Positions 10,258 to 18,088 of a stretch of DNA of 51,481 bases are shown here, piece after piece (the first letter of the stretch is position 1; the number at the start of each line of letters is the position of its first letter). The notes beneath the pieces are model-generated. The model was not told where the DNA came from, did not search any database, and saw only the letters and a program-made list of their open reading frames with translations. Both the position numbers and the translations under genes were made by a program. Source of the stretch: a virus; the IMG/VR virus record IMGVR_UViG_3300020020_000043, positions 1 through 51,481 of that record; one strand, 5' to 3'.

Positions 10258-10667
10258 TGCCTACTACCCTGCGCCCGTTTGACTACGGCATGAAGAATTA
10301 CATCGACAGACTGAATGATCTTTACAACACCGGCGTTCCGCGTGTGCGTACTGATTCGGCGGACCCAGATTCACCTGGCTCAGACGTTACTGTTAGCAGG
10401 CAGATGCGCTTGGCCGACAATGGGTGCTGCGCTGATTGTAGAGGTGCTACCATCACCATCACGTTTCATCCCGAGTGTCTGGTCGATGGTTTTTCTATGC
10501 TCATCAATGCCGTATCCGGCGGTAGTGTCACAATGAGCGTCGCCGGTGTTGGCTTCTTTATAGATGGTGCAGGGACACAAACATCAAAGACGATTGCTGT
10601 AGGAAACGCAGCAATCATATCTAGTGACGGTATTGGCTTTCGCATTTTTAGAATGTCTTCTGCATAG
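10257..10667 (+). CDS. Small putative tail protein with CCADC motif
   Basis: A 136-aa protein. I choose the ATG at 10257, overlapping the upstream TGA, over the in-frame GTG at 10254. The N-terminal region contains a charged linker, then a CCADC cluster around residue 60, then a hydrophobic Gly/Ser-rich beta segment ending in FRIFRMSSA. The Cys cluster could bind metal or form a disulfide. No family is recognised. Position between tail genes suggests a minor virion component. Confidence 0.5.
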   Translation: MPTTLRPFDYGMKNYIDRLNDLYNTGVPRVRTDSADPDSPGSDVTVSRQMRLADNGCCADCRGATITITFHPECLVDGFSMLINAVSGGSVTMSVAGVGFFIDGAGTQTSKTIAVGNAAIISSDGIGFRIFRMSSA

Positions 10668-10675
10668 GATTAATT

Positions 10676-12721
10676 ATGTCTCGTCGTCTTTTTGCTACCT
10701 CGGCGCTTAGGTTGCCTCCGACGGGCATCCCTGTGAACGCGCCACCAATCAACACCGTGCCAGCAGCACAAACAACCTTTCTCGACACAGCTAAGCTATT
10801 CTCGGATGTAGGCGGTAATCAGGTCAAGGTCGGCGATGTAGATACGCCAATCGTCACCGCAACACTCACTGCATCTAATGGTATGACGATTGCTGCAAGT
10901 CCACATCAGGGCGTGATGATTTCGAATAACGGGACATCTAAAGTGCTGATTGTTGGTTCGCCTGAAAACGTAAACCGTGCAATGAATGGCATGCGTATAG
11001 CACCGGCATCCGGCTTCAGTGGCACGGCAACAGTGACGTTGCGCACAAGCGACGGTCTCAATGTGGATGAGGATTCGTTTAGCATTGTTGTGTCCGGTAC
11101 GGCACCTCCACCTGTGGCACAAGCACCTCAAAACTATGTGCCTTCCACGAAGACAACGGGTTTTCAGACAGCGCTCAATTTATCGAGCGACAACATTACT
11201 GTGTATGATTCCGATACGGAAAATCTTAGTGTTACGCTGACGGCAACGAACGGAACAATCAGCGTGTCGGCGGCTGCTGGTTCAGCCACAATCACCGGCA
11301 ATACGACGGCTCTGATGACGATCTCGGGACCGCAAGTGCAGATTAACGCGGCCCTGGCTACTTTGATCTTTCAGCCGACTCCTGCTTACTCAGGACCAGC
11401 CAGCATAAGACTGGTGACCAGTGACGGTGTGCTGACAGACACCGACACGATCGCCATCACAGTTCAATCGTCGCCTGTTGCTCTTGGCCCGACGCTCTCT
11501 GTGGGAGCGCCGCTTCAATCAGTGTTTTCAGTGTCTTCGAATCCCGGTGTTAAATATCACTTCTATAACGCAGGCGCAGGCAACGATAGAAGAGTCCAGC
11601 TTGCTGCAGCGTATAAACCTAATCTTCAAGTCACGATGTCATCGAATCGCGGTGTGTTCACGTCGGACGATCAAGGCACCGGGCCTACTATCTTGGCTGA
11701 CGGTCTTCCGTCTAGAGCTACTGGCGGTTATTGGTATGGAGCCGGCGGACAGAACATCAAGAATATACACACGGACTACAACTTCATTAGTCTTGTCATG
11801 ATGCGCAATTCCGGAAATGGTACGGACAATGGCGCGGTGTCGTGGCCTTGGCCTGGATGGCCTTCACCGGCCGATGTTCAGTTTGTGCGTGCGCGTGGCC
11901 AAAAAATTATCATCGTCATTGGTTGGCAGGGATACGGCTTTAACTACACAACGCGCGCTCAATCCAATAACTTGCTGAACTCAATCATACCTTTCATCAA
12001 TTCATTGGGCGGTGTGGACGGCATCGACTTCCGGAACTATATCGGCAACTTGATTGGATATAACCTAAGCACTGAAGCAATCTATATCGTGCAGCAGCTA
12101 AGAACAATATTTGGCCCTACGTTCATGATTGTGTATACATACGATGTGATTGACGCGTATATCTCCGGGCATCGTGCATTAGCGAAGGCGTTGAATGACG
12201 CTGGTTGTTTGACGCTGTGCCAAGGTCTATATATCGAGTGGGCTGGATTCAAGGCCGCAGGCGCATGCTCTAGTCGCGGACTTGATTTCGCAGCGCAGAC
12301 AGGTATACCGTACTCTAAGATGATGCTTAGCTTCACCACGAACTACAACTATACAGACAATCTAACCGTCGCAGAATGCACACGTGAAGTCACTACCTGC
12401 AAAAACACACAGCCAACTTGGCGCGGCGCAAGTGTATACAGCACCGAACTAGACGGGGCGTTCTATTGGGACTGGATCGGTTATATCAGGAATCAAGCCT
12501 TGGGTTTTTGGGAAACATACAGAGGTCGTTCAACAATCACCGGCGCCGGCACAAAGACCATCGTCTTCACTGGCAACATGCAACAGATAAATTATTCGTT
12601 GGACTCGATGTACTATGATGCCGACGACTACTATATAGGTGGCGACACGATCACAGTCGTCGCCACCGACGGCACGTTGTCCGACACGAAGACAATGTCG
12701 GTCAACATACCACCTGGATGA
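10676..12721 (+). CDS. Tail protein with cadherin-like repeats and a GH18-like barrel lacking catalytic residues
   Basis: A 681-aa protein. Residues ~20-280 hold two cadherin-like or Ig-like repeats, with matching segments TATLTASNGM and SVTLTATNGT and terminal SDGLNVDEDSF/SDGVLTDTDTI. Residues ~360-600 look like a GH18 chitinase-type TIM barrel: strand YNFISLVMM, then GQKIIIVIGWQG, then GGVDGIDFRNYIG. In active GH18 enzymes the last motif is DxxDxDxE. Here the third Asp and the Glu are replaced (DGIDFRNY), so hydrolysis is not expected. A further repeat-like segment (TITVVATDGTLSDT) closes the protein. It is likely a glycan-binding receptor protein that reuses a hydrolase fold. Confidence 0.65.
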   Translation: MSRRLFATSALRLPPTGIPVNAPPINTVPAAQTTFLDTAKLFSDVGGNQVKVGDVDTPIVTATLTASNGMTIAASPHQGVMISNNGTSKVLIVGSPENVNRAMNGMRIAPASGFSGTATVTLRTSDGLNVDEDSFSIVVSGTAPPPVAQAPQNYVPSTKTTGFQTALNLSSDNITVYDSDTENLSVTLTATNGTISVSAAAGSATITGNTTALMTISGPQVQINAALATLIFQPTPAYSGPASIRLVTSDGVLTDTDTIAITVQSSPVALGPTLSVGAPLQSVFSVSSNPGVKYHFYNAGAGNDRRVQLAAAYKPNLQVTMSSNRGVFTSDDQGTGPTILADGLPSRATGGYWYGAGGQNIKNIHTDYNFISLVMMRNSGNGTDNGAVSWPWPGWPSPADVQFVRARGQKIIIVIGWQGYGFNYTTRAQSNNLLNSIIPFINSLGGVDGIDFRNYIGNLIGYNLSTEAIYIVQQLRTIFGPTFMIVYTYDVIDAYISGHRALAKALNDAGCLTLCQGLYIEWAGFKAAGACSSRGLDFAAQTGIPYSKMMLSFTTNYNYTDNLTVAECTREVTTCKNTQPTWRGASVYSTELDGAFYWDWIGYIRNQALGFWETYRGRSTITGAGTKTIVFTGNMQQINYSLDSMYYDADDYYIGGDTITVVATDGTLSDTKTMSVNIPPG

Positions 12722-12731
12722 TTGAGTTGTA

Positions 12732-13031
12732 ATGTGGGACATCCAGCAATTGATGGTTCACTTGTCCGGTGTGGCAGGAGCGCTCGCCTCGATGCGATTC
12801 GTGAGTGGGACGCTTTGGCAGCGTGTGATCATGGTTATAGGCGGCGCATTCTTTTCTTTCTACGCTATGGATTGGACCGCGCAGTGGCTTGCGTTGCCGA
12901 TAGGGCTTGCAGGCTTCTTGTTGGGCCTGTTCGGTATGTCGGTACTCAGTCGCGTGTGGGAATGGATGCAGTCGACAACAGCTATTCGAGACTTTCTTGA
13001 TGCATGGTTGCGTAGGCCAAGGGACAAGTAA
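12732..13031 (+). CDS. Putative holin or lysis membrane protein
   Basis: A 99-aa protein with a short amphipathic N-terminus, then two or three hydrophobic segments (about residues 32-46, 52-69 and nearby) and a charged C-terminus (WLRRPRDK). Its size, topology and place directly before an endolysin fit a holin, which forms inner-membrane lesions to release or activate endolysin. The stop is followed immediately by the ATG of the next gene. Two other membrane candidates follow, so which one is the true holin is uncertain. Confidence 0.6.
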   Translation: MWDIQQLMVHLSGVAGALASMRFVSGTLWQRVIMVIGGAFFSFYAMDWTAQWLALPIGLAGFLLGLFGMSVLSRVWEWMQSTTAIRDFLDAWLRRPRDK

Positions 13032-13340
13032 ATGGACTTCGAATTCGACATCACGCATCTCTCTGCGTTCTGCTGGTTCTTCGTTAGCATCACGGCTCTT
13101 ATTGCGAGCTTCTCCGGGTACGTGCGCAAGACGATCATGGAAGTCGTCGCGCTGGCCGGTGTGAGCCTGGGCTCGATTTCGCGGGCCTATTACGTATACA
13201 TCCGAGAAACGATTCAACCAGATGCGCTGTGGATTTCAATCGCACTTGCGCTCTACTGCCTTGCCATGTGGCATAAGATGCTGTGGGTTGTTCCACACCG
13301 GCCGGACTACAAGCCGCCGAAGAAGTCGAAGTTTTATTGA
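13032..13340 (+). CDS. Three-helix membrane protein of the lysis cassette
   Basis: A 102-aa protein that begins directly after the upstream TAA, with AGGGA in the preceding coding region. Three hydrophobic stretches are visible (about residues 9-30, 37-58 and 69-88), followed by a basic, Pro/Lys-rich tail. Its TGA overlaps the endolysin ATG by one base. It may be a holin, antiholin or other lysis membrane protein. I see no lipobox or spanin-like coiled coil. Confidence 0.55.
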   Translation: MDFEFDITHLSAFCWFFVSITALIASFSGYVRKTIMEVVALAGVSLGSISRAYYVYIRETIQPDALWISIALALYCLAMWHKMLWVVPHRPDYKPPKKSKFY

Positions 13341-14590
13341 TGTCGATAACATTAACAGACTACATCGTCAAGAGGAATGTCCGTGCGTTCCTCTGGGCGT
13401 TGCGCTATGGTGAAGGCACGCAGGGTGAGGATGGGTACCGCACGCTGTTCGGTGGCAAGCTGTTCTTGGGCGCGGACGGTGTCTACAGCACGTTCGATGA
13501 CTTCGCCGATCACCCGCGCATCCGCACAACGGTCACGCTACGGAACGGCAAACGGCTGACGTCTACCGCGGCCGGTGCCTACCAATTCCTCGAGAAGACC
13601 TGGCTTGCCCTGTGTGGTGAATATGGGTTTATCAACTTCGAACCACCGACACAGGATCTGGGTGCTATAGCCTTGATTCATGGGCGCAAGGCCCTCGAGG
13701 ACGTCGTTGAAGGCCGTATCCATATCGCGGTGTTGAAGTGCAATAAAGAGTGGGCGAGCTTGCCAGGTTCACCCTACGGTCAGCCAGTCGTTACGCTGGA
13801 GGAATTTTTACGTGAGTACGAAGAGGCAGGCGGACTGTTGATGAACGAGGAAGCAGCTAAAGAACCGATGATGCTGCCGGTCAAAGAGCTTCCCGCTAAG
13901 TTGCCACACATTGCCAGCAAGACGGCGGAGATAGCACGTGGCAGCACGGACACCGGCGTTGAATTGCAACAGGAGAAAGCCATGCCCATTCCAGCCATCG
14001 TAGCAGCACTACTGCCGTCGCTCATCCAGCTTGTGCCGCAACTCACAAAGATATTTGGTTCTGGCTCTGAAGTGTCCCAGCGCAATTTAGCCGCGGCTGA
14101 AGCTGTCTTTACTGTAGCGAAGGATGCCATTGGTGCTAAGAATGAACAAGAGGTCATTGAAGCTATCAAGGCCGACCCTGTCCAGGCTACGGCTGTGAAG
14201 CAGGCCATAGAGAAAAACTACCTGAACATCCAAGAGGCTGGTGGCGGAGGTATTGCGGCAGCACGCAATTACAGTATTGCCGTTGCGCAAATGCGTACAC
14301 CACAAGGCGAGTCACTCTCGCTCATGTCACAGCCAGCCTTTGTTATTTCGATGGTCATGCTTGGGCTCGTTGTCATGATGGTGCTTGTCGTGCTCTTCCC
14401 GTGGGAAATATTTAGAGAGGGCGGTGGACAAATCTACACCGACGAGGTTAGACTAATCGTTGTGACAGCCATCATTGGTTCGCTTTCTACGATCGGGGCC
14501 TTCTGGCTCGGGTCGTCGTTCGCCGGCAGCCGTCAATCTGCGCTTGGCTCGCGCACCACACGTTCAACTGATCAAGGAGCACTACCATGA
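13340..14590 (+). CDS. Lambda-R-type endolysin fused to a 3TM-holin-like domain
   Basis: A 416-aa protein. I choose the ATG at 13340 because it overlaps the upstream TGA and starts the conserved domain; an in-frame ATG 57 nt upstream would lie inside the previous gene. Residues ~10-170 match lambda R / GH104 lytic transglycosylases: catalytic Glu in RYGEGT (E25), GYRTLFGG, DHPR, TAAGAYQFL and WASLPGSPYGQ. After a linker comes a second module of about 200 aa with PSLIQLVPQLTKIFG and two membrane helices (FVISMVMLGLVVMMVLVVLF; VRLIVVTAIIGSLSTIGAFW), resembling phage 3TM holins. The end overlaps the next gene as ATGA. An enzyme tethered to its own holin-like part is unusual. See the internal start at 13982. 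Confidence 0.75.
   Translation: MSITLTDYIVKRNVRAFLWALRYGEGTQGEDGYRTLFGGKLFLGADGVYSTFDDFADHPRIRTTVTLRNGKRLTSTAAGAYQFLEKTWLALCGEYGFINFEPPTQDLGAIALIHGRKALEDVVEGRIHIAVLKCNKEWASLPGSPYGQPVVTLEEFLREYEEAGGLLMNEEAAKEPMMLPVKELPAKLPHIASKTAEIARGSTDTGVELQQEKAMPIPAIVAALLPSLIQLVPQLTKIFGSGSEVSQRNLAAAEAVFTVAKDAIGAKNEQEVIEAIKADPVQATAVKQAIEKNYLNIQEAGGGGIAAARNYSIAVAQMRTPQGESLSLMSQPAFVISMVMLGLVVMMVLVVLFPWEIFREGGGQIYTDEVRLIVVTAIIGSLSTIGAFWLGSSFAGSRQSALGSRTTRSTDQGALP
13982..14590 (+). other. Possible internal translation start for a separate holin-like protein
   Basis: Within the fusion gene, an in-frame ATG at 13982 is preceded by AGGAGA at 5-10 nt spacing, better than the site of the full-length gene. It begins MPIPAIVAALLPSLIQLVPQ, which is exactly where stand-alone 3TM holins start. 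Translation here would give a 202-aa two-helix membrane protein without the enzyme. The same reading frame could thus supply both a free holin and an endolysin-holin fusion. This is inferred from the sequence only. Confidence 0.5.
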
Positions 14591-14799
14591 AGATCGAAGT
14601 CAGCGAAGGTTCCAGCGGTGTATGGTCCTGGCGTTTCAAGTCCGACAATGGTGAAACCACCATCGCCGAGGGCGTGAAGACCTTCGAGTCGAAGGCCGAA
14701 GCACAAAAGGCGGTCGCGTCGTTTGCTACGTCAGTCGGCGTAAAGGCGAACGCTGTCACCTATGTCCCGCTCAACCCGGAAGAAGAAGAGGAAAAGTAG
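14587..14799 (+). CDS. DUF1508/YegP-like small protein
   Basis: A 70-aa protein whose ATG overlaps the endolysin-holin TGA (ATGA). The pattern WSWRFKSDNGETTIAEG followed by FESKAEAQKAVASF resembles the DUF1508/YegP fold, small alpha-beta proteins of unknown function. The C-terminus is a run of Glu residues. Its last 40 nt overlap the end of the convergent nuclease gene on the other strand. It marks the right end of the first rightward block. Confidence 0.6.
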   Translation: MKIEVSEGSSGVWSWRFKSDNGETTIAEGVKTFESKAEAQKAVASFATSVGVKANAVTYVPLNPEEEEEK

Positions 14800-15266
14800 G
14801 GATCAATCCTGGGCAGTCTTTCTATCAGGGCTAGGGGTAGGGTACCGCCCATACGTTGCCCGCAATGCCAGGTCGCGACCTGGCGAAGCCTGGCGGCACT
14901 GGCAACCGACAGGGCACCCAGGTCCTCGGGGGTCATTCCCCGTAGGTCCACCAGCCAGGTTGCCGCCGGGTTGCCAATAAGACACCAGCATCTACCACCA
15001 GCCCAGGTCCGGCGGGAAGCGTAGATGATCTGTGAGCGCCGTAGACCGTAGGCAACGCCCAGCACCTGTGCGGTGTCGCCCCGAACGAAGTCGCTGAACT
15101 TCAATTCTATTCCGCCCTCAACACCGTCGACACAATAATTGACGTCGGGTGTGCCGTCGGCCACTACATTCTCAATGCGTTCGAAGTGGAAGCGCAGACC
15201 TAATGCCTGGCAGCTCTTGGTGAGGTTGGGCCGGATGCGCTCGGCCCAGAAGCCGACTTCATCCAT
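14760..15266 (-). CDS. VRR-NUC / PDDEXK-type nuclease
   Basis: A 168-aa protein with the PD-(D/E)XK core GTPDVNYCVDGVEGGIELK: D41, then E54-x-K56, with upstream Glu at 29 and 32. The G-T/I-P-D spacing is typical of VRR-NUC domains in phage replication modules. Such enzymes act on branched or flapped DNA, so a role in recombination or replication intermediates is likely. The start overlaps the upstream stop by 8 nt. The Ser-rich C-terminus is encoded antisense to the Glu run of the convergent gene, and the last residues may be dispensable. Confidence 0.7.
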   Translation of the reverse strand: MDEVGFWAERIRPNLTKSCQALGLRFHFERIENVVADGTPDVNYCVDGVEGGIELKFSDFVRGDTAQVLGVAYGLRRSQIIYASRRTWAGGRCWCLIGNPAATWLVDLRGMTPEDLGALSVASAARLRQVATWHCGQRMGGTLPLALIERLPRIDPYFSSSSSGLSGT

Positions 15267-15492
15267 GTCTCTTAAGCAGTGCCTCGAACTTGGCTTGCGC
15301 TTCTTCAGCGCGACTTTGTTGCTTAGGTGAGTCGCTGTCTGCTAGTCGCCAGTAGTCCTGCCCGAGTTGGAATGCCTGCTTTAATTCTTCACGGGATGCC
15401 TCGAGTAGTGCGTGGGCAAATATACGTACAGCAATAGTTGCTGGCGTGCCGACCTTCAGATGCCAGATTGTGTCGATTTGTTCGTCAGTCAT
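15259..15492 (-). CDS. Small helical protein of the replication block
   Basis: A 77-aa protein joined to its neighbours by overlaps: one base upstream (TAATG) and 8 nt downstream. It is predicted to be all-helical and charged (ALLEASREELKQAF; SRAEEAQAKFEALLKRHG), with no Cys, membrane segment or catalytic motif. It sits between DNA polymerase and nuclease genes and may be an accessory replication factor. I do not recognise it. Confidence 0.6.
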   Translation of the reverse strand: MTDEQIDTIWHLKVGTPATIAVRIFAHALLEASREELKQAFQLGQDYWRLADSDSPKQQSRAEEAQAKFEALLKRHG

Positions 15493-15815
15493 TAGTCACT
15501 GCTGCCTGTTTGATTTGGCTTGTTGATATAGAACATTTGTGCCAGGCTGGGACGCTCCAGCTTGGGAGCGAAGCCCTCGAGCTTTAGCACAAAGTAGAGC
15601 GGCAGGTTTGTCTCGAGTGCCCAATATTCTTTGCCGTTGATTTTCATCCTGCACACGAGAGCCTCGATGGCGTTGTACTTCTTGCCGTTAGATGCTTCGA
15701 CGTAGCCTTTTAGCTTGAGAGGCACACGCTCGCCAATCTCTTCGCTGACGTGCCGTGGGACATCGATTGTTCCCAGCAGGCGATCTGTTTCGGTACTCCA
15801 CAATTCGAAGTTCAT
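15492..15815 (-). CDS. Conserved-looking hypothetical downstream of DNA polymerase
   Basis: A 107-aa protein. I choose the ATG at 15815 because it overlaps the polymerase stop as ATGA; an in-frame upstream start would extend into the polymerase gene. It begins MNFELWSTETDRLL, with a beta-rich middle (ALVCRMKINGKEYWALET) and a Pro/Lys-containing end. No motif is recognised. Tight coupling to the polymerase suggests a replication-associated role, but none can be named. Confidence 0.6.
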   Translation of the reverse strand: MNFELWSTETDRLLGTIDVPRHVSEEIGERVPLKLKGYVEASNGKKYNAIEALVCRMKINGKEYWALETNLPLYFVLKLEGFAPKLERPSLAQMFYINKPNQTGSSD

Positions 15816-17857
15816 GAACACAACCCCCAATTAGCACCGACGGTCCGGTCGGCTCGGATTGGAACACTCAGCGTCATACAGTGTTCCATTATGTGAGTCA
15901 CCTCTGCTACGGCCTCTTGATGAATCTTGCTGGCTGTATTGGCGCTATGGCCAAGTTCGTCGTGACAGGTGAGCTTCGGAGGGCCAATGACCTTTGTGGC
16001 ACCGCTACGATGGAGCTGCCGCATAGCTTCCTTCATAAGGTCCGCAGCACTGCCCTGTAGCAATGCGTTCAGGGCCTTGTGCGTGTAGGCACGGGACACA
16101 CGCGGTCCCCAGGCCTCTATAGCGTCGTCGTACCGCTTGGCCTTGCCGTTGTAGTCCTCATGACCCCAGCGTGGTTCGAACAAGTCAAAGCGCGCACGGC
16201 GACCTCCGAAGGTTGTGATGAAGCCACGTTCGGCCGCACGCTTCTGTGCGGTGTTGTACGTGGCCCGGACAAATGGCAGGGCCTGGTGATACTGGTTAAT
16301 GATGTACTGAGCCTCTTCGCGGGAGAGATTAAGCTGGGCGATCATGGTGTCGACGCCCATGCCGTACACGAGTCCGAAGTTAATACCCTTCACCGGCTTG
16401 CGCCAACCTTTGCGTAGAGACGGACTGCTGATGTCCCAGCCAGTGAACGGTGCCACGAAGTCCAGAGTCATCTCGTGGAAGTCCGTGGTCGGGTCTGCGT
16501 TGTAGCGTTGACGTACAACCTCACCAGATGGCCCGCGGGCGTAGTGGGCAAGGAACCTGTACTCGATCTGGCTCCAGTCGTGACGCACCCACTCTTCGCC
16601 CTCTTCTGGTATGAACAAGGCCCGCAGCTTCGGACCCCAATACTCGTCACGCGACGGAATGTTCTGGAGGTTCGGCAGGCTACTCGAGAACCGTCCCGAC
16701 ACCGTGCCATTTGCGTCGCCCTTGAGTTGATGGAAGAGCGCGTACAGCCGGCCGTTGATATGCTTGTCCAGCACATACGAACGGACAAATGTGTTGCGGT
16801 ACTTCTGCAACTGCCTGCGGTGTCGCACAAGCTCACCGGCTGGGTGTTGCACACGTTCTAGCCATTCCTTGACGAACGAGGGGGCACCTGCCGCGGTCTT
16901 TGGATAGACAACACCGGCCGCGTCGAACAGTGCTGCCAGGTCGCTCTTGCTAATATCTTTGTCTGGGTCCAAGTTGTTGAGGACGCCACCGGACACGGCC
17001 TTGAGACGCATGTCGGCCTCGAGAATGCCAGCGGTAAGCTCGTCGTCCAGCAGCTTAGCGTAGCCAATGTCCACACGCACACCGGCCTGCCGCATCTGCA
17101 CCATCATTGGAATGAGCTCTGTCTCAAGGTCGAACAGACCCAGCATCAACTGCTGCTCAAGGATTGGCTGCTGTTTGGCCCAGATGCGTAGCGGGAGGTC
17201 CACGTCGCCCTCGGCATACGGCCCTACGAGACAGGGCGGTGCAGCCCAGATGTGTGCACGGTAGTTGTCGCCGTCACCGTAGGCACGTTCAATCCATGCT
17301 TGGAGTTCGTTCTTAACCTTGGACTCACCCAGGTACGACATGGACAGTGCGTCCAAGTTGTACGTGAATCTGTTCGTGTCGATTAGTGCTTCTGCGTGCT
17401 GGACGTCTATGAACGGGCCGGTGACGGGGACGCCCTCGCTCCACAAGGCGTCCACGTCATAGGAGAGGTTCGCACCGACCTTAGCCTGACCCTCGGTGCA
17501 CAGGTTGTCACGTGCCCATGCCAACACATGGCCAGGGTCGAGGTTCTGCTCTGGTGCTATCTTGTGGCGCATGGGGAAGTACCAGCGGCCACCGTCCAAC
17601 GTCCCGACGCTGATACCTACGATGTGAGCGCCTTCTTCGCCTTCTCGACGGAAGCCTGGACCCTTCTCCACAAGGGCGCGGTCCTTTGTCTCAGTGTCCA
17701 GACCCAATATCTTAGCCTCACATAGCCGCGGAAAAGCGCCCGGCGCCACCCATCCTGTATCTGGAATAGGTGGCGTCGGCCGATCATAATTGATTCGCTT
17801 CTCTTTGACCTGGAGCTCTTCCCAGAAGAAGCCAATCGAGTCATCGCGCTGGAGCAT
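15812..17857 (-). CDS. Family A DNA polymerase with 3'-5' exonuclease domain
   Basis: A 681-aa replicative polymerase. The N-terminal DnaQ-like exonuclease has DTE at residues 54-56 and later conserved Asp-containing motifs (DVQHAEALID, YNLDALS). The polymerase domain contains SGRFSSSLPNLQNIPSR, motif A (HDWSQIEYR, ~425), motif B (KGINFGLVYGM) and motif C (CHDELGHS, ~634). All catalytic acidic residues look intact. There is no 5'-3' exonuclease domain, as in T7-type and other phage PolA enzymes. It is coupled to its neighbours by abutting or overlapping ends and probably replicates the phage genome. Confidence 0.95.
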   Translation of the reverse strand: MLQRDDSIGFFWEELQVKEKRINYDRPTPPIPDTGWVAPGAFPRLCEAKILGLDTETKDRALVEKGPGFRREGEEGAHIVGISVGTLDGGRWYFPMRHKIAPEQNLDPGHVLAWARDNLCTEGQAKVGANLSYDVDALWSEGVPVTGPFIDVQHAEALIDTNRFTYNLDALSMSYLGESKVKNELQAWIERAYGDGDNYRAHIWAAPPCLVGPYAEGDVDLPLRIWAKQQPILEQQLMLGLFDLETELIPMMVQMRQAGVRVDIGYAKLLDDELTAGILEADMRLKAVSGGVLNNLDPDKDISKSDLAALFDAAGVVYPKTAAGAPSFVKEWLERVQHPAGELVRHRRQLQKYRNTFVRSYVLDKHINGRLYALFHQLKGDANGTVSGRFSSSLPNLQNIPSRDEYWGPKLRALFIPEEGEEWVRHDWSQIEYRFLAHYARGPSGEVVRQRYNADPTTDFHEMTLDFVAPFTGWDISSPSLRKGWRKPVKGINFGLVYGMGVDTMIAQLNLSREEAQYIINQYHQALPFVRATYNTAQKRAAERGFITTFGGRRARFDLFEPRWGHEDYNGKAKRYDDAIEAWGPRVSRAYTHKALNALLQGSAADLMKEAMRQLHRSGATKVIGPPKLTCHDELGHSANTASKIHQEAVAEVTHIMEHCMTLSVPIRADRTVGANWGLCS

Positions 17858-18088
17858 TTATTTCTTCAGGATGTTTGGCGGTAGTGTGCCCGCGAGTACA
17901 TGCATGTTTGCCGGGTCAGCATAGGCGACGTGATGCACTGGTTCACGTGTTTCTGCCGGAATGGGCGTGGTGCCCTCGTTGACGATGACTAGAGCTTCTT
18001 CCAAGAGCCTGTCCAATTGTGCGTTGCGCTCTTTGATCTCACGACCCAGCACAACCATCTGATGATATATCTCTTCGATGCGTGTCAT
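17858..18088 (-). CDS. Small coiled-coil protein between clamp and polymerase
   Basis: A 76-aa protein. Its ATG at 18088 overlaps the clamp-gene stop as ATGA, which decides the start. Its TAA directly precedes the polymerase ATG. Residues 1-45 form a probable helix (MTRIEEIYHQMVVLGREIKE), followed by a Pro-rich segment. It could bridge polymerase and clamp, but only position supports that. No family is recognised. Confidence 0.65.
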   Translation of the reverse strand: MTRIEEIYHQMVVLGREIKERNAQLDRLLEEALVIVNEGTTPIPAETREPVHHVAYADPANMHVLAGTLPPNILKK

